A stretch of 9,542 bases of DNA from Bordetella parapertussis (GTDB taxonomy: Bacteria > Pseudomonadota > Gammaproteobacteria > Burkholderiales > Burkholderiaceae_B): assembly GCA_945911685.1 (NCBI GenBank), contig CAMEAW010000104.1, forward strand, positions 1 to 9,542. Reading direction: 5' to 3'. Positions 1-7,188 of the stretch are shown one piece after another. Position 1 is the first letter of the stretch; each line of letters begins with the position of its first letter. The notes under the pieces were generated by a model. That model was not told where the DNA came from. It did not search any database and worked only from the letters and a program-made list of their open reading frames with translations. Both the position numbers and the translations under genes were made by a program.

Positions 1-284
1 TTATTTTTGACGTTGTCAAAACTGTGCAACAGGTTACCCGTCATTAAAAAATCAATGCGCCCCGCGGGTAAGAGTGGGCGATTGTTGACCTGCGGGCCGC
101 CTTGAATAATTTTGACATCTAAGCCATATTTTTTATAGGTGCCATCCGCAAGCGCCTGATAAAAGCCGCCGTGAGCGGCTTGCGCTTTCCAGTTGGTCGC
201 AAACGAGACAGCTTGTTGAGCCTGCGCAAGGCTTGTTGTCAACAGCACAGCCCCAAATGCTTTGAATAAAAATTTGTACGACAT
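1..284 (-). CDS. ABC transporter substrate-binding protein, NMT1/SsuA-like (partial, 3' end beyond left edge)
   Basis: The reverse strand from 284 stays open to the window edge and encodes 94 residues. It begins with a Sec signal peptide, MSYKFLFKAFGAVLLTTSLAQA, with a likely AQA cleavage. The mature start (FATNWKAQAAHGGFYQAL, then KKYGLDVKI) matches the N-terminus of NMT1/THI5/SsuA-type periplasmic binding proteins, which bind small organic or nitrogen and sulfur compounds and deliver them to an inner-membrane ABC permease. The ATG at 284 is supported by an AAGGA Shine-Dalgarno on the minus strand at 290-294, five bases upstream. It lies 112 nt downstream of the permease gene on the same strand, so it is probably the third gene of that operon. 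The gap holds no obvious terminator. The substrate cannot be told from this fragment; thiamine-precursor, nitrate, sulfonate or other ligands are all possible. The fragment covers roughly the first third of a normal-length protein. Confidence 0.85.
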   Translation of the reverse strand, partial: MSYKFLFKAFGAVLLTTSLAQAQQAVSFATNWKAQAAHGGFYQALADGTYKKYGLDVKIIQGGPQVNNRPLLPAGRIDFLMTGNLLHSFDNVKN

Positions 285-396
285 GGGTTTCCTTTTTGAT
301 ATAAATGTTTAGACCACGCACACTCAACGAGGCATGTGGGTACGAACTGGGCTCAGCACTGTTAAGCGACCAACCTCTTTGTTAACCAGAGTGGGA

Positions 397-1161
397 TCAT
401 TCGAAACTTGACTGCTGAACCAAAAGCTTACTAGACAAAAAATTTAATACGAGAAATACCAAAACACCTGTTGCCACCAGCAGCAACAATGCTGCAAACA
501 TTTTAGGCGTCTCAGTTCGAAAACTTGCCTCAAGAATGCGCGATGCTAAACCCGTATCGCGACCCGCCGCGCCAGCAACCATTTCGGCGGTCACCGCACC
601 AATTAAACTCAAGCCACCCGATATTTTTACTCCCGCTAAAAAATACGGTAATGCTGAGGGTGCCCGCAACAGAGCCAAGCGCTGCCAAGGGGTTGCGCGG
701 TACAGCCGAAATAGATCAAGTAAATTTTTGTCAATCGACCGCAAGCCAATAACAGTGTTCGACAAGATCGGAAAAAACGCCACGATCCAGGCACACAGCA
801 ACAGCGCTGCCATTGTGCTTTCGATGTAAATGAGCATGAGCGGAGCCACCGCCACGATTGGCGTGACCTGCAGCACAACTGCAAGCGGCAACAAGGCGCG
901 CTCTGTGCTTGGCGAAAGTGCGAACACCGACGCAATCAAGACGCCACCAAGGCAAGCGAGGCCTAGAGCACTAAGCGTGATTTTTACCGTAAACCACCAA
1001 CTTCCTAAAAGCGAACTCCAGTTCGCGACAAGTGACTCAATCACAGCCGAGGGTGCGGGCAATGTGTAAGCAGGGACTTTTGCCCACCAGACAAATAATT
1101 CCCAGCCCAAAAGTAGCGCCACACAGACCGCAGTCGGTAGAAAAATATTACCCAGCTTCAT
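397..1161 (-). CDS. ABC transporter permease, SsuC/TauC/NrtB-like
   Basis: This 254-residue integral membrane protein has several long hydrophobic segments: about residues 5-25, 58-80, 90-113, 117-139, 183-198 and 221-243. The stretch at residues 150-185 (DLFRLYRATPWQRLALLRAP followed by a conserved-looking ALPYFLAGVKIS) is the EAA-type cytoplasmic loop that contacts the ATPase. Length and organisation fit the BPD_transp_1 permeases of nitrate/sulfonate/taurine/thiamine-precursor importers. Its ATG overlaps the stop codon of the upstream ATPase gene by 4 nt (ATGA, 1158-1161), so translational coupling is likely; no strong Shine-Dalgarno is needed or seen. It is the membrane channel of the importer whose ATPase and binding protein flank it. 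The substrate is not determined. Confidence 0.92.
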   Translation of the reverse strand: MKLGNIFLPTAVCVALLLGWELFVWWAKVPAYTLPAPSAVIESLVANWSSLLGSWWFTVKITLSALGLACLGGVLIASVFALSPSTERALLPLAVVLQVTPIVAVAPLMLIYIESTMAALLLCAWIVAFFPILSNTVIGLRSIDKNLLDLFRLYRATPWQRLALLRAPSALPYFLAGVKISGGLSLIGAVTAEMVAGAAGRDTGLASRILEASFRTETPKMFAALLLLVATGVLVFLVLNFLSSKLLVQQSSFE

Positions 1162-1976
1162 CGCGGCTTCATCCCGACAGAGCTCGCTTCATCAAGTGCC
1201 TCGCTCAGCGTTTGACAATGATGAATGAACGCTTGTGTCTGTCGAAAGCTAACGTCTCTCGGGTATGGTTGCTCAATGTGTACCTCAGCGACCACCTTGC
1301 CAGGACGCGCGCCCATCACGAGCACTCGTTGACTTAGAAACACGGACTCAGCCACGTTATGTGTCACAAACATCGCCGCCATCGACTGGCCGTGCCACCA
1401 CTTCAGTAGGTCGACGTTCAAGCGCTGCCGGGTAATATCGTCTAAGGCGGCAAAGGGCTCATCCATGAGTAGGACTTGAGGTTGCGACACCAACGCGCGC
1501 GCGATCGACACCCGCATTTTCATCCCACCCGATAACTGCGCGGGGTAGGTATGATGAAATTCGCCAAGCCCGACCTGCTCAAGCACGCGAGTAATCACAG
1601 CCTGCGCGTCAAGCCTCGACTGCCCTTGCAAACGCAACGGCAACCAGACATTATCAAACACCGTCGCCCAGGGCAGCAGTGTGGGCTCTTGAAACACGTA
1701 CGCCGTCGATCGACCAGTTTGGTCTGTTTGTGCCGGCGAAACAACGGTGCCCTCTGTTGGCATGACTAAGCCAGCAACCAGCTTTAATACAGTGCTTTTT
1801 CCGCAACCAGACGGCCCCAGTATGGTGACAAACTCACCCTGGGCAACACTCAACGAAACGCCCCCCAAGGCAAGCAGCCCTGAGTCAAAACGCTTCGAAA
1901 CTTGATTGAGTTCAATCATGGCAAGGTGTCTCGCAACGTCGTCGAGTTCGATCACGGAGGACACGCTTGGCGTCAT
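1158..1976 (-). CDS. ABC transporter ATP-binding protein, SsuB/TauB/NrtD-like
   Basis: This 272-residue protein is a complete nucleotide-binding domain. It shows Walker A GPSGCGKST (residues 54-62), a Q-loop glutamine at 96 (FQEPTLLPW), signature LSGGM (148-152), Walker B VLLMDEP (168-174) and the H-loop histidine at 206 (VTHN). It would hydrolyse ATP on the cytoplasmic face to power import through the adjoining permease. The start is uncertain. ATG at 1976 gives the longest form, while an internal ATG at 1919 (residue 20, MIELNQVSKRF) is where family members usually begin. Neither has a good Shine-Dalgarno. Residues 8-19 and 20-31 resemble each other, suggesting the N-terminus was extended by a small duplication. 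It is first in the operon and is divergent from the porin-glnK-amtB operon. Confidence 0.92.
   Translation of the reverse strand: MTPSVSSVIELDDVARHLAMIELNQVSKRFDSGLLALGGVSLSVAQGEFVTILGPSGCGKSTVLKLVAGLVMPTEGTVVSPAQTDQTGRSTAYVFQEPTLLPWATVFDNVWLPLRLQGQSRLDAQAVITRVLEQVGLGEFHHTYPAQLSGGMKMRVSIARALVSQPQVLLMDEPFAALDDITRQRLNVDLLKWWHGQSMAAMFVTHNVAESVFLSQRVLVMGARPGKVVAEVHIEQPYPRDVSFRQTQAFIHHCQTLSEALDEASSVGMKPR
1884..1955 (-). repeat. Degenerate 12-codon tandem repeat at the ATPase N-terminus
   Basis: Two adjacent 36-nt units encode VIELDDVARHLA and MIELNQVSKRFD. By my hand alignment about 23 of 36 bases agree, with a core of 12 of 14 (1908-1921 against 1944-1957). The second unit is the normal start of an ABC ATPase; the first begins with a GTG codon. 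This could be a decayed duplication of the start region, but the identity is low enough that chance cannot be excluded. Confidence 0.4.
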
Positions 1977-2137
1977 AGGGGCTGCTATCGATTGAGGTGG
2001 CGCAGAAATGCTGCGTCAAGATTAGCATGGGCACCGCGGGTGTAGGCATGAGTCCCTGAAGGACGGTTACGCGCATTGGCCGTCGCCTAGAGCATGAGAA
2101 AGTTGCTGCCTTTTTTATGGCACAGCTTTGACAGACA

Positions 2138-2152
2138 GCACCAAATTGGTGC
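2138..2152. promoter_or_regulatory. NtrC (GlnG) binding site, upstream activating sequence
   Basis: GCACCAAATTGGTGC is a perfect palindrome that matches the enterobacterial NtrC consensus GCACCA-N3-TGGTGC at all twelve specified bases. Its centre lies about 180 bp upstream of the predicted start site of the sigma-54 promoter at 2299-2314, a usual distance for an enhancer that works by DNA looping. NtrC-phosphate bound here would activate the porin-glnK-amtB operon during nitrogen limitation. The site is also about 170 bp from the divergent ABC operon. Confidence 0.85.
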
Positions 2153-2156
2153 AAAC

Positions 2157-2171
2157 GCATCCGCACAGTGC
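2157..2171. promoter_or_regulatory. Possible second, low-affinity NtrC site
   Basis: GCATCCGCACAGTGC matches the NtrC consensus at 8 of 12 specified bases, and its centre is 19 bp from the strong site. NtrC enhancers usually contain paired sites that help the activator oligomerise, which makes a weak partner plausible. The spacing is slightly short of two helical turns, and the match is modest. The embedded GCAC-A-GTGC is itself a short palindrome. Confidence 0.4.
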
Positions 2172-2270
2172 AATCCTAGTGAGAAATCTAGAGATCACAT
2201 CTCAGGGATCTCAATACCAGCTTCAGAATACTAAATGACCGGCCAACACAGACCTAACAATCTGACGCCT

Positions 2271-2286
2271 CAAGCAATATTGCTTG
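2271..2286. promoter_or_regulatory. 16-bp perfect palindrome, candidate operator
   Basis: CAAGCAATATTGCTTG is a perfect inverted repeat with no spacer. It ends 12 bp before the -24 element of the sigma-54 promoter and is centred about 46 bp upstream of the predicted start site. It does not match the NtrC consensus and is not followed by a T tract, so it is not a terminator. Its right arm TTGCTTG recurs at 2310-2316, overlapping the -12 element. A dimeric regulator could bind here, but the protein is unknown. Confidence 0.5.
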
Positions 2287-2298
2287 ATCGACAAGACA

Positions 2299-2314
2299 TG
2301 GCACGCATCTTGCT
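2299..2314 (+). promoter_or_regulatory. Sigma-54 (RpoN) -24/-12 promoter of the porin-glnK-amtB operon
   Basis: TGGCACGCATCTTGCT fits the sigma-54 consensus TGGCACR-N4-TTGCW at every specified base, with the invariant GG (2300-2301) and GC (2312-2313) separated by ten bases. Transcription should start near 2325, giving a leader of about 31 nt before the porin ATG at 2356. Together with the NtrC site upstream, it predicts expression only when NtrC is phosphorylated, that is, under nitrogen limitation. It is flanked by an inverted repeat, ATGGCAC at 2298-2304 and GTGCCAT at 2319-2325. Confidence 0.88.
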
Positions 2315-2355
2315 TGTTGTGCCATTGTCAATTACTCAACCATAGGGAGTTCAAC

Positions 2356-3548
<1,193 letters not shown>

Positions 3549-3562
3549 AGACGAGGTGTAAT

Positions 3563-5044
3563 GTGTCAAATTGGTTAAACAAACTTCTAGCAACAGGTCT
3601 GTTGGCGGCCGTGATGGGCGTCGCAGGGCTGGCCTCAACAAGCCCCGCTTACGCTCAAGATGCCAAACCAGCCGCAACGGCTGCAGCACCCGCTGCAACA
3701 GCCACTGCACCCGCCGCTGCACCAGCAGCGATTGTTCCAAACAAGGGCGATACGGCCTGGATGATGGTCTGTACTGCCTTAGTCTTGTTAATGTGTCTGC
3801 CCGGTTTGGCACTCTTTTACGGCGGCTTAACCCGCAGTAAAAACGTCTTGTCGATTTTGATGCAGTGCTTGGTCGTGTTCTCTTTGATCATCGTACTGTG
3901 GTCAATTTATGGGTATAGCCTTGCCTTTACCGAAGGCAACGCATTTATCGGAAAATTCGATCGACTGTTTTTGGCAGGTCTCAATCCTGAAGGGGTAGCA
4001 GCCACCTTTAGCAAAGGCGTCGCGATACCTGAGTACGTGTTCATGGTGTTTCAGGGCGTATTTGCAACCATCACCTGCTGTCTGATCGTTGGTGCCTTCG
4101 CAGAGCGTGCCAAATTCTCGGCCATCCTGTTATTTATGGTGCTGTGGTTTACCTTTGCCTATTTGCCGATCGCCCACATGGTTTGGTTCTGGCCCGGTCC
4201 AGACGACATCAAAGATGCTGCCTCGCTTGAAGCCATGGCTGCTAAAGCCGGCTGGTTGTTTCAAAAGGGTGTACTCGATTTTGCAGGCGGTACCGTGGTG
4301 CACATCAACGCTGCGATCGCTGGTTTAGTTGGCTCGTTTGTGGTTGGTAAACGCTTGGGCTTTGGTAAAGAGTCCATGAAGCCACACAACATGGTCCACG
4401 TCATGATCGGTGCGGCCCTGTTGTGGTTTGGCTGGTTTGGCTTTAACGCCGGCTCAGCGCTTGAGGCCAACGGCACAGCTGCCTTAGCCTTTGCCAATAC
4501 CTTGCTGGCTACCGCAGCAGCTGTTTTGGCTTGGACATTCGCAGAATGGCTGTTGCGTGGTAAACCTTCCCTGCTAGGCGGTGCATCGGGCTGCGTGGCC
4601 GGCCTGGTTGGCATCACACCCGCCGCTGGGTTTGTCGGCCCGATGGGGGCTCTGGCGATTGGTGCCGCGGCTGGCTTCCTCTGCATCTGGGGCGTCAGCG
4701 GGTTGAAAAAAATGTTGGGCTCAGATGACAGTTTGGACGTGTTTGGTATTCACGGCGTTGCAGGGATCTTAGGTGCTCTGTTGACCGCAGTGTTTGCAGC
4801 ACCAAAGTTGGGTGGCACGGGGGTCTATGACTACGTTACCAACGCAGCTGCGCCAGACTACTCAATCTTCGACCAGTTCTTGATTCAAGGCCAAAGCGTC
4901 TTGGTGACTTTGATCTGGTCGGGCGTCATTGCCTACATTGCCTTCAAGATCGCAGATCTCGTATTCGGTTTACGTGTCCCTGAAGATCAAGAGCGCGAAG
5001 GATTGGACATCACTTCGCACGGTGAATCGGCTTACGAAAACTAA
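3563..5044 (+). CDS. amtB: Ammonium transporter AmtB (with signal peptide and Ala/Pro-rich N-terminal extension)
   Basis: The 493-residue product is an Amt/Rh ammonium channel of the inner membrane. The twin pore histidines are His205 (PIAHMVWF) and His397 (DVFGIHGVAG). Other family landmarks are PGLALFYGGL (80-89), VFQGVFATIT (162-171), the DFAGGTVVHINAAIAGLVG block (239-257) and WFGFNAGSALEANG (291-304). A signal peptide (1-31, AYA cleavage) precedes an Ala/Pro-rich stretch (about 32-58) before the first channel helix, which makes the protein longer than E. coli AmtB. GTG at 3563 is the start, with GAGG at 3553-3556 six bases upstream; the ATG at 3561 is out of frame. It follows glnK by 14 nt and precedes a strong terminator. 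GlnK should gate it from the cytoplasmic side. Confidence 0.96.
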   Translation: MSNWLNKLLATGLLAAVMGVAGLASTSPAYAQDAKPAATAAAPAATATAPAAAPAAIVPNKGDTAWMMVCTALVLLMCLPGLALFYGGLTRSKNVLSILMQCLVVFSLIIVLWSIYGYSLAFTEGNAFIGKFDRLFLAGLNPEGVAATFSKGVAIPEYVFMVFQGVFATITCCLIVGAFAERAKFSAILLFMVLWFTFAYLPIAHMVWFWPGPDDIKDAASLEAMAAKAGWLFQKGVLDFAGGTVVHINAAIAGLVGSFVVGKRLGFGKESMKPHNMVHVMIGAALLWFGWFGFNAGSALEANGTAALAFANTLLATAAAVLAWTFAEWLLRGKPSLLGGASGCVAGLVGITPAAGFVGPMGALAIGAAAGFLCIWGVSGLKKMLGSDDSLDVFGIHGVAGILGALLTAVFAAPKLGGTGVYDYVTNAAAPDYSIFDQFLIQGQSVLVTLIWSGVIAYIAFKIADLVFGLRVPEDQEREGLDITSHGESAYEN

Positions 5045-5059
5045 CGCAGGCAGACACAG

Positions 5060-5087
5060 ACGCCCCGGTCATCTCGGGGCGTTTTTT
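5060..5087 (+). terminator. Rho-independent terminator of the porin-glnK-amtB operon
   Basis: An 8-bp perfect GC-rich stem, ACGCCCCG (5060-5067) and CGGGGCGT (5075-5082), encloses a 7-nt loop and runs into six T residues (5082-5087). It lies 15 nt after the amtB stop codon. On the minus strand the stem is not followed by a T tract, so it is chiefly a plus-strand terminator, although the convergent fadH-like gene ends only 19 nt away. Confidence 0.93.
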
Positions 5088-5105
5088 ATAGCTGCCACAC
5101 AAACT

Positions 5106-7142
5106 TCACAAAGAGTAGGCTAGCCTTGTACCCTCATCAATGGCACGCATCGCGTCTAGTTCTGTTGCCACACGCGCACCACCAATCAAATTCAAATGCC
5201 TGACCTTGCCATCCAGATGATTCGCCAAGTCTTGCTCAGAATCCTGGCCTGCGCACAACACAACGGTATCGATCGCCAACACCTGCGCCTCGCCATTGAC
5301 ACTGTAGTGCAAGCCTTGCTCATCGATTTTTTCGTAGGTACAGCCGGACACGGCCGTCACACCGCGCTTAGTCAATTTGGTGCGGTGGATCCATCCGGTA
5401 CTTTTGCCCAACCGCGCACCGGGTTTTTTGGTGCCCCGTTGCAGCATCACCACGGTGCGCTTTGAGCCTTCAGCAACCGGCGCCTGTAACCCGCCTTCCG
5501 ACTGAATGGTCAGATCAACACCCCACTGATTCAAAAACGCTTGCGGGGTCTGGGGCGACGCTTGCACAGTCGTCAGCATCTCTGCCACGTCGTGCGCGAT
5601 GCCACCTGTACCGATGATTGCCACGCGCTCGCCCACGTTAACTCGACCTAAGATCACATCGGCGTAACTCACTACTTTTACGTGCTCAATACCTTCGATC
5701 ACAGGGGTGCGGGGCTTAATCCCCGTCGCAATCACAATTTGGTCAAAGCCCTGAGCCTGCAGAAAATCCGTCTCGACGCGTTGGTTCAGATGTACCTGCA
5801 CGCCCGTCGTCATCAGACGTTTATTAAAATAACGCACGAGCTCAGCAAACTCTTGCTCTTTGCCTGGGATGCGTCGCGCTAAATTCAACTGTCCGCCCAC
5901 CTCGCTGTTCGCCTCAAATAACTGCACCTGATGACCGCGCTCGGCGGCGGTAATCGCACAGGCTAAGCCTGCAGGCCCAGCGCCCACTACCGCAACTTTC
6001 AATTTTTTAACAGGCGGTGTCGCCGTAAACTCGGTCTCGTGACACGCTTTGGGGTTGACCAAACACGACGCGATTCGGTTAGTAAAAATGTGATCTAAAC
6101 ACGCCTGATTGCAACCAATGCACGTATTAATTTCATCGGTGCGCCCTGTTGCTGCTTTCACCACAAAATCTGGATCTGCCAAGAAGGCGCGCGCAAGCGA
6201 AACCATATCTGCCTCACCGCGCTCAAGAATCTCTTCAGCAATTGTGGGCATATTGATACGATTTGAGGCTACCACCGGAATCGACACCACCTTTTTAAGT
6301 CGCGCGGCGGCAAACGCAAAGGCGGCGCGCGGAACGCTCGTGGCAATCGTAGGTACCACCGACTCGTGCCAGCCGATACCGGTATTCAAAACATCTGCCC
6401 CCGCTTGTTCAAGCGCTTGGGCGAGGCGATCAATTTCAACGCCGGTTAAGCCACCCTCGACTAAGTCAATAGCCGAAATGCGATACATAATCAGCAGACC
6501 AGGGCCTACACGTTCGCGCGTGCGGCGCACGACCTCTACTGGGAAACGGATTCGGTTTTCAAGCGAACCACCCCACTCGTCTTCGCGTTTGTTGGTACGC
6601 AACGCAGTGAACTGCGTCATGAGATAACCCTCAGAGCCCATCACCTCAATACCGTCATAGCCCGCCTGTTGCGCCAGTACCGCGCACTGCACGAAGTCAT
6701 CGATGGTTTGCTCGATCTGCTCGACCGTAAAGGCGCGAGGCTGGCGCGGATTGATCACTGAGCGCAGCGCGCTGGGACCGATGATTTCATCATGCTTGGC
6801 ATAAATGCCAGTGTGAAGAATTTGCAAAACAATCTTCGCACCAGCAGCATGCACGGCCTGCACAATAGGGATGTGTTGCTCAAGCTGCTCGGCCGAGTCG
6901 AGTACCCAGGCCCCTTCTTCAACGCGCCCGTCAAAATTGGGTGATACCCCCCCGGTCACAATGAGGCCGACGCCGCCTCGCGCCCGAGCCGCATAAAACT
7001 CAGCCAGGCGCTGCACCCCATCGTGTTCATTTTCAAGGCGCGTGTGCAACGACCCCATGATGACGCGATTAGGTAGGGTGTGTGCACCGACCGTGATAGG
7101 CGATAACAAAAGTGGGTACAACGATTGAAGCGTTTGAGACAT
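5106..7142 (-). CDS. fadH: 2,4-dienoyl-CoA reductase (NADPH), FadH type
   Basis: The 678-residue protein has the three-part architecture of bacterial FadH and is close to its usual length. An FMN-binding TIM barrel of the old yellow enzyme family (about 8-335) carries the likely catalytic Tyr173 (MGSEGY) and His259 (TGIGWHE). A 4Fe-4S cluster motif with Cys341, 344, 348 and 360 (CIGCNQACLD onward) follows. The C-terminal FAD/NADPH part has GAGPAG (387-392) and a second dinucleotide motif GTGGIA (511-516). The enzyme passes electrons from NADPH through FAD and the cluster to FMN and reduces 2,4-dienoyl-CoA during beta-oxidation of unsaturated fatty acids. Motif spacing favours FadH over other flavin enoate reductases, but a different conjugated substrate is possible given the operon. 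It lies 46 nt downstream of a Bug protein gene. No clear Shine-Dalgarno precedes ATG 7142. Confidence 0.88.
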   Translation of the reverse strand: MSQTLQSLYPLLLSPITVGAHTLPNRVIMGSLHTRLENEHDGVQRLAEFYAARARGGVGLIVTGGVSPNFDGRVEEGAWVLDSAEQLEQHIPIVQAVHAAGAKIVLQILHTGIYAKHDEIIGPSALRSVINPRQPRAFTVEQIEQTIDDFVQCAVLAQQAGYDGIEVMGSEGYLMTQFTALRTNKREDEWGGSLENRIRFPVEVVRRTRERVGPGLLIMYRISAIDLVEGGLTGVEIDRLAQALEQAGADVLNTGIGWHESVVPTIATSVPRAAFAFAAARLKKVVSIPVVASNRINMPTIAEEILERGEADMVSLARAFLADPDFVVKAATGRTDEINTCIGCNQACLDHIFTNRIASCLVNPKACHETEFTATPPVKKLKVAVVGAGPAGLACAITAAERGHQVQLFEANSEVGGQLNLARRIPGKEQEFAELVRYFNKRLMTTGVQVHLNQRVETDFLQAQGFDQIVIATGIKPRTPVIEGIEHVKVVSYADVILGRVNVGERVAIIGTGGIAHDVAEMLTTVQASPQTPQAFLNQWGVDLTIQSEGGLQAPVAEGSKRTVVMLQRGTKKPGARLGKSTGWIHRTKLTKRGVTAVSGCTYEKIDEQGLHYSVNGEAQVLAIDTVVLCAGQDSEQDLANHLDGKVRHLNLIGGARVATELDAMRAIDEGTRLAYSL

Positions 7143-7188
7143 AAGGCGATTGTTCTATTTCTAAAATTAAGGATTAAGCGGGCGAACG

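Larger units (their letters stand above)
1977..2355. other. Divergent regulatory region between the ABC importer operon and the porin-glnK-amtB operon
   Basis: This 379-nt gene-free stretch separates two divergent operons. Toward the plus-strand operon it carries an NtrC palindrome, a weak second NtrC-like site, a 16-bp palindrome and a sigma-54 promoter (listed separately). It also holds nested inverted repeats at 2191-2212 (GAGATC, 10 nt, GATCTC, with an inner GAGAT-CAC-ATCTC). An AGGGAG ribosome binding site at 2344-2349 lies six bases before the porin ATG. Toward the minus-strand ABC operon I see only a weak candidate promoter: TTGACG read on the minus strand near 2012-2017, without a good -10. 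I see no sigma-54 match in that direction and no credible small gene. Confidence 0.7.

Noticed and set aside
1912..2166. 84-codon open frame on the minus strand in the divergent region
   Set aside because: It overlaps the ATPase start out of frame and covers both NtrC-like sites only at its upstream edge. There is no recognisable domain, and I saw no supporting ribosome site.
2284..2355. Upstream TTG extension of the porin gene (24 extra residues)
   Set aside because: It would start before the sigma-54 promoter and place residues ahead of a clean signal peptide. AGGGAG directly supports ATG 2356.
3656..3735. Repetitive GCA/CCC/GCT stretch as a possible DNA repeat element
   Set aside because: It is explained as coding low complexity of the Ala/Pro-rich AmtB extension, in frame with the gene and lacking unit structure.
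4261..4686. 141-codon open frame on the minus strand
   Set aside because: Antisense to amtB; the Ala/Pro/Lys-rich composition is a mirror of membrane codons.
5141..5151. Second copy of TGGCACGCATC resembling the sigma-54 -24 region
   Set aside because: The following bases are GCG, not TTGC, and it lies inside the fadH coding region; no -12 element is present.
6109..6627. 172-codon open frame on the plus strand
   Set aside because: It is wholly antisense to the fadH coding region, which carries clear catalytic and cluster motifs. The product is Ser/Arg/Thr-rich with no recognisable domain.
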